From Deltaproteobacteria bacterium (lineage in GTDB: Bacteria; Desulfobacterota; Syntrophia; Syntrophales; Smithellaceae), in assembly GCA_021372815.1 (NCBI GenBank), contig JAJFTS010000295.1, forward strand, positions 1-48,031: a stretch of DNA of 48,031 nt, given 5' to 3'. Below, in pieces: positions 42,631 to 48,031 of this stretch. Each line of letters begins with the position of its first letter. Position 1 is the stretch's first letter. The notes beneath the pieces are model-generated. The model had not been told where the DNA came from. It did no database searches and saw nothing but the letters and a program-made list of their open reading frames with translations. A program made the translations under genes and the position numbers.

Positions 42631-43403
42631 TAGTCCTCCTCTCCCAGATACGCGGCAATGACTTCGGAATTTCTCTGAATTTCCTGAGGCGTTCCCTCGA
42701 TAATTTTTACGCCCTGATTGATGGCCAGAATCCTGTCGGAAATACCCATGACCATGTTCATGTCATGCTCAATGAGCAGAATGGTTACTTTATAATCTTC
42801 CTGAATATCCTTGATCCAGATACGCAGATCATCCTTTTCTTCCGTGTTCATACCGGCGGACGGTTCATCCAGCAGCAGAACCTTCGGCTCCAGCGCAAGC
42901 GCTCTCCCCAGTTCCACAAGTTTGCGTTTCCCGTAAGGCAGATTGGATACAAACAAATCGCGCAGTGCCTGGAGATCAAGAAAGTCGATAATATGCTCGA
43001 TAACTTCTCTATGTCTTATTTCTTCTTTCGCGGCGGGAGAGCGTCTGCCCAGCATAAAAGCACCGCTCATAATTCCCGTCTTCATATGAATGTGGCGTCC
43101 CAGCATCAGGTTATCCATGACGGTGGCATTGCCGAAAAGCTGAATGTTCTGAAACGTACGCGCCACACCTTTGCGAGCAATGGTATCCGGACGCAGGCCA
43201 ACAAGGTTTTCATTTTCCAGAAATACTCCACCTTCGTTCGGTTTGTAAATACCGCTGATCATATTGAAGATTGTGGTTTTCCCGCTTCCGTTGGGACCGA
43301 TAATCGAAAATATCTTGTTTTGTTCAACTTCAAAGCTGACATTATTAACCGCCTTGATGCCGCCAAAAGAGATGCTTAAATTTTCCACACAAAAGTGCGC
43401 CAT
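42630..43403 (-). CDS. livG: Liv-type ABC transporter ATP-binding protein (LivG)
   Basis: A 257-residue ABC ATPase: Walker A IIGPNGSGKTTIFN near residue 35, the LivG-specific GVARTFQNIQLFGNATVMDN near residue 80, signature LPYGKRKLVELGRALAL near residue 150 (the degenerate YGxxRxLEIARAL form usual in LivG), Walker B LLLDEPSAGMNTEEKDDL, and EHDMNMVMGISDRI. It partners LivF. Its stop overlaps the livF start. Ribosome binding site AAAGG lies upstream. It is 86 nt after livJ, with a strong hairpin in between. Confidence 0.92.
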   Translation of the reverse strand: MAHFCVENLSISFGGIKAVNNVSFEVEQNKIFSIIGPNGSGKTTIFNMISGIYKPNEGGVFLENENLVGLRPDTIARKGVARTFQNIQLFGNATVMDNLMLGRHIHMKTGIMSGAFMLGRRSPAAKEEIRHREVIEHIIDFLDLQALRDLFVSNLPYGKRKLVELGRALALEPKVLLLDEPSAGMNTEEKDDLRIWIKDIQEDYKVTILLIEHDMNMVMGISDRILAINQGVKIIEGTPQEIQRNSEVIAAYLGEED

Positions 43404-43452
43404 GAGTTGCGAACCTTTAAGGCCATTATTTTAGTAACGGCATGTACTAATG

Positions 43453-43486
43453 ATTGGAGGCGGAGCGGTCAGGCCCCGCCTCCAAT
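43453..43486 (-). promoter_or_regulatory. Intercistronic hairpin after the binding-protein gene
   Basis: ATTGGAGGCGG and CCGCCTCCAAT form an 11-bp perfect stem with a 12-base partly paired loop, right after the livJ stop. There is no T-tract, so it is more likely an mRNA stabiliser or partial terminator that raises binding-protein output over livG and livF. Confidence 0.65.
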
Positions 43487-43490
43487 TCCG

Positions 43491-44681
43491 TTATTTCTTC
43501 TTCCAGGTAGCCAGATCGTTAGGTGTCCAGTCCTGCAACATAATATAACTGGAGTTCGGTCCGCATTTTTGAATCTGAATTGAATCGGTTCCCTGATGTA
43601 CTTTAGGAGTCCAGTTTACAACCGAACCTATACCCTGAAAATTCTTTGTGACAGTGAGTTGTTTGATAAATGCTTCCGTGCTCAGTTTAGGCCCGACCCG
43701 CTTGAGTGCGTCTACCAATGGTTCCGCAAACATAATGCCCGCAGCATAGAAAACGCCAAAACGCTCCTCGGGGGCATATTTCTTTACTGCGTTCCGGTAT
43801 TTGTTCATAAGCGGATGATTTGCATCGGACGGTATTACGAACGCACCGGTGATGACTCCTTCCCACAAGCCTCCGGTAATCTTATTCATCAACGGATAAT
43901 CGGACAACGTGTTGGAAGAAATCCATTGCGGTTTAAACCCGATTGTGGCGCTGGTTTTCAGGGCTATGGCAGCAGAAGTAGGATTAACCCACATGATAAC
44001 CACGCTGGCGCCGGAGTTTTTCAGCCTCAGTATTTGGGAAGAAAGATCCTTTTCGCCGGGTTCCACCGAGATTTCTTCCGCCAGTTTCATCTTGTAGGTT
44101 TTCAGGCGTGTTTTGCATCCTTTGAGTCCGCTCTTGCCGTAGGCGTCGTTCTGATAGAGGAAACCGATCTTTTTCGCCTTAAGTTTTTCTACTGCGTATT
44201 TCGTCAGGATGCTGGCCTCGTCATCATAGAGAGGATACACAGCGAAGATGTAAGGATTGACCGGAAATACATACTCCTCGATGGCTGTCGACGGTGACAC
44301 CCAGACGATTTTATTCTGCGCGAGATAGTCCTTCACGGCCATACCGCAGGCAGCGCCGACTCCTCCCACAAAGGCAAAAATACCTTCGCGCTCGACAAGT
44401 TCTTTAACAACGGCCTTAGTCTGAGCGGGATTGTACTGATCATCGCGAATGAAATATTTGATTTTCCGTCCATGGATGCCGCCTTCATCGTTGACAATCT
44501 GAAACAGAAGACCACTTCCTCGGGCTACCGATCCCCAGGGGGCGGCCGGACCAGTCTGCGGTCCCCATTGGGCAATTCTGATTTCCTTGTCATCAAAGCC
44601 GGGCTTGCCGGCAGCAAAGACCAGGAGTGAACACACAAAAACCGTGCATAAAATCATTGACGCAATTAATATTTTTTTCAT
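43491..44681 (-). CDS. Liv-type ABC transporter substrate-binding protein
   Basis: A 396-residue periplasmic binding protein of the branched-chain/amide/aromatic-acid (LivJ-like, HAAT) family. Signal peptide residues 1-23 (MKKILIASMILCTVFVCSLL), cleaved near FAA-GKP; there is no lipobox. The mature protein has IRIAQWGPQTGPAAPWGS, then GGIHGRKIKYFIRDDQYNP near residue 72, FAFVGGVGAACGMAV near residue 100, and IGFLYQNDAYGKSGLKG near residue 175. These are typical of the subgroup that binds aromatic or aliphatic acids as often as amino acids. AAGGAGG precedes the ATG. It lies inside the liv operon. Confidence 0.9.
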   Translation of the reverse strand: MKKILIASMILCTVFVCSLLVFAAGKPGFDDKEIRIAQWGPQTGPAAPWGSVARGSGLLFQIVNDEGGIHGRKIKYFIRDDQYNPAQTKAVVKELVEREGIFAFVGGVGAACGMAVKDYLAQNKIVWVSPSTAIEEYVFPVNPYIFAVYPLYDDEASILTKYAVEKLKAKKIGFLYQNDAYGKSGLKGCKTRLKTYKMKLAEEISVEPGEKDLSSQILRLKNSGASVVIMWVNPTSAAIALKTSATIGFKPQWISSNTLSDYPLMNKITGGLWEGVITGAFVIPSDANHPLMNKYRNAVKKYAPEERFGVFYAAGIMFAEPLVDALKRVGPKLSTEAFIKQLTVTKNFQGIGSVVNWTPKVHQGTDSIQIQKCGPNSSYIMLQDWTPNDLATWKKK

Positions 44682-44754
44682 GACGACCTCCTTACCTTCG
44701 AACGATTAGAATAATTGATTACCCTTTTACCTTCTAATAAATACCTTTGATTTA

Positions 44755-45207
44755 TCAGCCTTTGTACCACTTCCCTTTCTCTTTCAGGAAAGTGAAGCTA
44801 TAGTTATAAATACTATTCGGCCCTGAATTAGTAAAAGATACTTCCACCTCAACCTGGACAAACTTATCCACATCGGGATAGTTCTGCCTGTTATCGTTAT
44901 CGCGCAGGCGATAGACTCTTACAATCTTATACTCGTTGATGGATAAAGGAGGATTTTCGGCAATGTCTTTCAGATATTCTTCATAAGAATGATCGCGTTT
45001 GTAATCGGACGACGGTGCCAGCAAAGCATAGATTTGCTGGAAATCATTTTTCATCTCAGCTTTTAAGTAAGCATGCGCGGTTTTTTCTATTGTGTCTTTT
45101 TCCCAAAACAGTTCCATTTTGTTGCGTGGAACATCCCAGATAAAAAATCCTGAAATAATCAATGCCAAACAGACGATAATTATTACTTTTACTGCCTTGT
45201 TCATCAT
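44755..45207 (-). CDS. Small anchored protein, NTF2-like fold possible
   Basis: A 150-residue protein with an N-terminal membrane anchor (KAVKVIIIVCLALIISGFFI) followed by a soluble domain. ARGAYLKAEMKND-like helix content (here AHAYLKAEMKNDFQQIYALL) and the later strands VQVEVEVSFTNSG and YNYSFTFLKEKGKWYKG recall the alpha+beta NTF2-like family, but this is a guess from the pattern. The start at 45207 has GGGAG upstream (a TTG six codons earlier is less likely). It lies between livH and the binding-protein gene in the same direction, an unusual insertion in a liv operon. Confidence 0.65.
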   Translation of the reverse strand: MMNKAVKVIIIVCLALIISGFFIWDVPRNKMELFWEKDTIEKTAHAYLKAEMKNDFQQIYALLAPSSDYKRDHSYEEYLKDIAENPPLSINEYKIVRVYRLRDNDNRQNYPDVDKFVQVEVEVSFTNSGPNSIYNYSFTFLKEKGKWYKG

Positions 45208-45241
45208 TTTCTCCCGCGGACTCAACTTACAAACAGTTGAC

Positions 45242-46114
45242 TTATACTTTCTTGATATAATGCTTTGCGAATAATCCGCTCGGCCTTACTGTAATAATCA
45301 GGATAATGACGACAAAAGCGACTATCGGCTTCCATTCCGGCCAGGCATAACCGAAGAAGTTTTCGATGATGCCCATAATCAGTCCGCCGATAACGACGCC
45401 GGGAATACTGGTTAAACCGCCCAGTACCGCCGCGGCAAAGGCGCGCATAAACGGTTCCATCATGAAGTTGGGATCGAGCACGGAGCGCGCCGCAAAGAAC
45501 ATAGCGGCAATCGCGCCAATGAGTGAACTCATCGCCCAGGTAATGGAGAAAACTCTCTCCACCTTGATGCCCATAATCTTGGCCGCATTGACATTCTGCT
45601 GGGTCGCACGCATGGCGATACCCAGCTTCGAATAGCGGAAAAATAAAAACAAGGATACCATGATGATGATAGTCAAAGTAAAAACACCGATCGTCCATTC
45701 ATTAATTGCCAGGTCGGGAGCTATTTCGTGCGTCTTGGTAACTGAAAGCAGAAAGGGAAAATCCTTCTGCTCGGCGCCCCACTTCCAGCCGGCCAGTCCC
45801 ATAAGCAGCATCTCCGCACCCAGGGTAATAATCAATAAACCGAGCACAGTCGGATCCTTCGCCGGACGCAGAAAGCAAAATTCAATGGCCATGCCCAGTA
45901 AAATCGCAAAAACCATTGTTGCGGGAAAGGCTATCCAGAAAGGAACATTGTAAACCGTTAAAATATGGTAGGCGACAAAAGTGGCGACCATCCCCATTTC
46001 GCCCTGGGCGAAATTGATGACATCCGAGGTCTTATAGATGATGGCCACGGCAACACCGAAAAGCCCGTAACAGGCTCCGATGGCCAGTCCTTCAATCAAC
46101 AGCATCTCAAACAT
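45242..46114 (-). CDS. livH: Liv-type ABC transporter permease (LivH)
   Basis: A 290-residue inner-membrane permease with about eight membrane segments. LivH landmarks: EGLAIGACYGLFGVAVAIIY near the N-terminus, VINFAQGEMGMVATFVAY near residue 33, GIAMRATQQNVNAAKIMGIK near residue 185 (the cytoplasmic EAA-type loop that contacts the ATPases), and AFAAAVLGGLTSIPGVVIGG near residue 227. It pairs with LivM. It is 21 nt after livM and 34 nt before the small anchored protein. Confidence 0.92.
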   Translation of the reverse strand: MFEMLLIEGLAIGACYGLFGVAVAIIYKTSDVINFAQGEMGMVATFVAYHILTVYNVPFWIAFPATMVFAILLGMAIEFCFLRPAKDPTVLGLLIITLGAEMLLMGLAGWKWGAEQKDFPFLLSVTKTHEIAPDLAINEWTIGVFTLTIIIMVSLFLFFRYSKLGIAMRATQQNVNAAKIMGIKVERVFSITWAMSSLIGAIAAMFFAARSVLDPNFMMEPFMRAFAAAVLGGLTSIPGVVIGGLIMGIIENFFGYAWPEWKPIVAFVVIILIITVRPSGLFAKHYIKKV

Positions 46115-46135
46115 GCGCTCATTTCCCCCGTCTTT

Positions 46136-47206
46136 TTAAAACGGCCAGGTCTTCCAGTATTTTTTAATTCTGATCCAGATGCCGAACATCCCCAGCGGTT
46201 CAAAAATAACAATTGCGATCATGATCAGTCCCAGTGCGATGCTGGAGAAATTGGCCAGCCCGATTACGGTAAACCATTTCTTCGATACGGTCATTAGAAG
46301 CCCTCCCACATAGGGCAGGTTTTCCACATTTTTTAATAAGTCGTACTGGAGATAAGTGATCAGGATAGCGCCCATGATAGCGCCCATGATTGAACCGAGT
46401 CCTCCGACCGTTATCATCACCAGGAAGAGAATGGAAAGAATCAGGTTAAAAGTAAAAGGATCGAAGAAGCCGACGACAAAACCGTAAAGTCCCCCCGCTA
46501 CCCCCGCGTAAAAAGCGCTGACGGCAAAGGACATCGTTTTGTAAATTGTAAGATTCACACCCATGACTTCAGCGGCGATATCGTCGTCCCGAATGGACAT
46601 AAACGCACGACCAACGCGCGTCTTCATCATGTTTCTTGCGCCGATCACCATTAAAACAGTAATGATCAGAATCAGATAATAAATTTTCACGTCACCCTGG
46701 ATCACCCAGCTCATGGATGATCCGGAAATCCCCAGATCAAGGGGAGGTGCGGTGATTCCCATTCTGCCGCCGAAAATATCCCAGCGGCCGATAATATGCA
46801 TGATGGTCAAACCAAACCCCAGCGTGGCAATCGCCAGATATGGCCCTTCCAGTCTCAACGCCGGAAGCCCGATGATAAAACCGAAAATTGCGGCAATAAG
46901 CGCAGCGATAATAAGCGCAGCGATAAAGGGAAAATGTAAGTGGATCATGATCAGCGAGGTGCCATAAGCGCCGATAGCGAAAAATCCCGCGTGCCCGAGC
47001 GATATCTGGCCGGTATAGCCCACCAGAATATTGAGGCCGACAGCCAGAATGACATTAACCATGATGATGTTTAAAAGGTAAATATTATATGAGGGTAAAT
47101 AAATCGCCAGCGTAAAAAGGAAAATCAGTAAAACAACAGTCCAGACCAGAATAGTGCCGCTTTTGAATAACTCAACGTCCTCATAGTAATCGCGCTTCAT
47201 GTCCAT
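46136..47206 (-). CDS. livM: Liv-type ABC transporter permease (LivM)
   Basis: A 356-residue permease with about ten membrane segments. Landmarks are NIIMVNVILAVGLNILVGYT near residue 46, GQISLGHAGFFAIGAYGTSL near residue 66, GPYLAIATLGFGLTIMHII near residue 120, GRAFMSIRDDDIAAEVMGVN near residue 205 (the EAA-type loop) and FLVMITVGGLGSIMGAIMGA near residue 266. First gene of the liv operon. Its promoter at 47284-47312 gives a leader of about 70 nt. Confidence 0.92.
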   Translation of the reverse strand: MDMKRDYYEDVELFKSGTILVWTVVLLIFLFTLAIYLPSYNIYLLNIIMVNVILAVGLNILVGYTGQISLGHAGFFAIGAYGTSLIMIHLHFPFIAALIIAALIAAIFGFIIGLPALRLEGPYLAIATLGFGLTIMHIIGRWDIFGGRMGITAPPLDLGISGSSMSWVIQGDVKIYYLILIITVLMVIGARNMMKTRVGRAFMSIRDDDIAAEVMGVNLTIYKTMSFAVSAFYAGVAGGLYGFVVGFFDPFTFNLILSILFLVMITVGGLGSIMGAIMGAILITYLQYDLLKNVENLPYVGGLLMTVSKKWFTVIGLANFSSIALGLIMIAIVIFEPLGMFGIWIRIKKYWKTWPF

Positions 47207-47283
47207 GGGATCACCAAGCTGTTACTGTTGGTTGGGAGTTAGTTAATTCTTCTGTTTCGATTTTGTTTGCTGAATTGTGGTGA

Positions 47284-47312
47284 AAATATAGCAGGGTACC
47301 GGAAATGTGTCA
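47284..47312 (-). promoter_or_regulatory. Consensus sigma-70 promoter of the liv/fadD/START operon
   Basis: On the minus strand TTGACA (47312-47307), 17-base spacer, TATATT (47289-47284). The -35 is perfect, the spacer ideal and the -10 one base off. Transcription should begin near 47277, about 70 nt before livM. Confidence 0.8.
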
Positions 47313-47426
47313 AGATAATTTGGAACAAACATGAGAGTCAAACAGTCGGGTAAAATACCTTTCGTTCCCTTTACCATTAAATCACTTTATGATAAACACA
47401 GAATAAAATATCAAAAAATTTAGTAG

Positions 47427-47582
47427 GTACCACTGATCGTAGTATATCCCGGTGGCACAAAATCAACCTTGGAAACTTTATTGCAGAGAGATAATGCATG
47501 CGGTTCTAATTACAGTAAATGTATTGGTAACTGGAAATTAACAGACATTGTGAAAGAACTGATTTCGGAACAATACAAGTAA
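47427..47582 (+). pseudogene. Orphan C-terminal reading frame upstream of the right-end gene
   Basis: A frame from just after a TAG at 47424 to a TAA at 47580-47582 encodes a protein-like segment (IVVYPGGTKSTLETLLQRDN, then GNWKLTDIVKELISEQYK-stop). It has no ATG, GTG or clear ribosome binding site; only a TTG near 47462 could start it. It looks like the 3' end of a gene that has lost its front, or a frame-shifted gene. Its stop lies against the ribosome binding site of the next gene. Confidence 0.4.
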
Positions 47583-47593
47583 GGAGTGAAAAA

Positions 47594-48031
47594 TTGAAAA
47601 CAAAGATAATATTAAAAATATTACCGGCGATATTATTCTTAATGTGCTGTTCTAATTCTGTAGTTTACGGTTTTACAAACTTGAATGATTGTCTGATTAC
47701 CAGTGATATTAGTAAATATGTCTACAATTCAGAATACTCTCGACTTGGAAATGCGTCAGGCGTGGTTAATGGAGCAGACCATTTTGATTTGGATCACTCT
47801 GATGCTTTTTGTGAGGGGAAATATTCAAATCGTGGTGAACTTCAAGGTCTGACTAGAAAAGAGAAAAGAAATAAAATTTTAAGTGTTAACGTCGAAGTCA
47901 CCCAGCACACGGGTGGCGATTCGGACAGATGGCTGCTGCATGAGATTGAAGATAGTTATCGTGATCCTGATGATGAAGATGGGAGATTGGGTTTACTGCT
48001 TCAAGCCACAAGGCTACGGGAAATAAGTGGA
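47594..48031 (+). CDS. Start of an exported protein of unknown function, cut by the window edge
   Basis: An open frame of 146 codons runs to the window edge. The start is a TTG (47594) with AAGGAG 7 nt upstream. The N-terminus KTKIILKILPAILFLMCCSN is a Sec-type signal sequence; cleavage near VYG-FT is plausible and no clean lipobox is seen. The rest (DCLITSDISKYVYNSEYSRL, HFDLDHSDAFCEGKYS, HTGGDSDRWLLHEIEDSY) is acidic and has no recognised domain. Base composition is lower in GC than the genes to its left. Because the end is missing, the family cannot be called. Confidence 0.6.
   Translation, partial: MKTKIILKILPAILFLMCCSNSVVYGFTNLNDCLITSDISKYVYNSEYSRLGNASGVVNGADHFDLDHSDAFCEGKYSNRGELQGLTRKEKRNKILSVNVEVTQHTGGDSDRWLLHEIEDSYRDPDDEDGRLGLLLQATRLREISG

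Noticed and set aside
41860-47206. Naming the transporter a branched-chain amino acid importer
   Set aside because: The family also takes aromatic and aliphatic acids and amides, and the attached fadD and START genes point away from amino acids. The liv symbols are used for family and position only.

Overview
The window looks like the chromosome of an anaerobic Gram-negative bacterium, most likely a Desulfobacterota/Syntrophia-type (former Deltaproteobacteria) organism. The reasons are a menaquinone operon, many acyl-CoA ligases and acyl-CoA dehydrogenases, a tungsten-type aldehyde:ferredoxin oxidoreductase with a ferredoxin, a sigma-54 activator, C_GCAxxG and cytidylate-kinase-like proteins, and a Liv-type ABC transporter coupled to a fatty acyl-CoA ligase. 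The taxonomic call is inference from gene content. I see no rRNA, tRNA, CRISPR array, integrase or transposase.

Layout. 1-7.0 kb: a compact menaquinone operon menF-menD-menB-menA-menC-menE (+) behind a good sigma-70 promoter, with no menH. 7.2-8.3 kb: a small holin-family membrane protein (-) and a gene-free stretch with several short hairpins. 8.3-14.1 kb: an operon (+) of two AMP-forming acyl-CoA ligases, a MerR regulator and an ADP-forming acyl-CoA synthetase, ending in a strong terminator.

14.1-33.7 kb: a catabolic island of about 19.5 kb, bounded on both sides by a perfect 45-bp direct repeat that contains the terminator hairpin. Nearly all its genes are on the minus strand. In transcription order they are an SCPx-type thiolase, two adjacent acyl-CoA dehydrogenases (one lacking the usual catalytic motifs), an FeS/GltD-like/nitroreductase fusion, an AMP-forming ligase, an MBL-fold protein, an SCP2-like protein, a C_GCAxxG protein, a CoA-disulfide-reductase/rhodanese protein, a flavodoxin, an AOR, a second SCP2-like protein and a small ferredoxin missing one cluster cysteine. 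A divergent sigma-54 activator faces a near-consensus -24/-12 promoter in front of the thiolase. The island also holds scars of deleted paralogs: thiolase plus kinase fragments at 17.6-17.9 kb, and a ligase C-terminus at 21.5 kb.

33.7-48.0 kb: a cytidylate-kinase-like protein (-), a stand-alone GMP-synthase-type ATP pyrophosphatase (+), an alpha/beta-hydrolase lipoprotein that may be leaderless (-), an iron-containing alcohol dehydrogenase (+), then a long minus-strand operon livM-livH-(NTF2-like)-livJ-livG-livF-fadD-START behind a consensus sigma-70 promoter. The right end holds the start of an unidentified secreted protein.

Taken together the genes point to uptake, CoA activation and beta-oxidation-like breakdown of hydrophobic or bulky carboxylic acids, with electrons passed to ferredoxin, flavin and NAD(P)H carriers and to menaquinone. 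The island may be a distinct pathway for a bulky acyl substrate, but the substrate cannot be read from the sequence.
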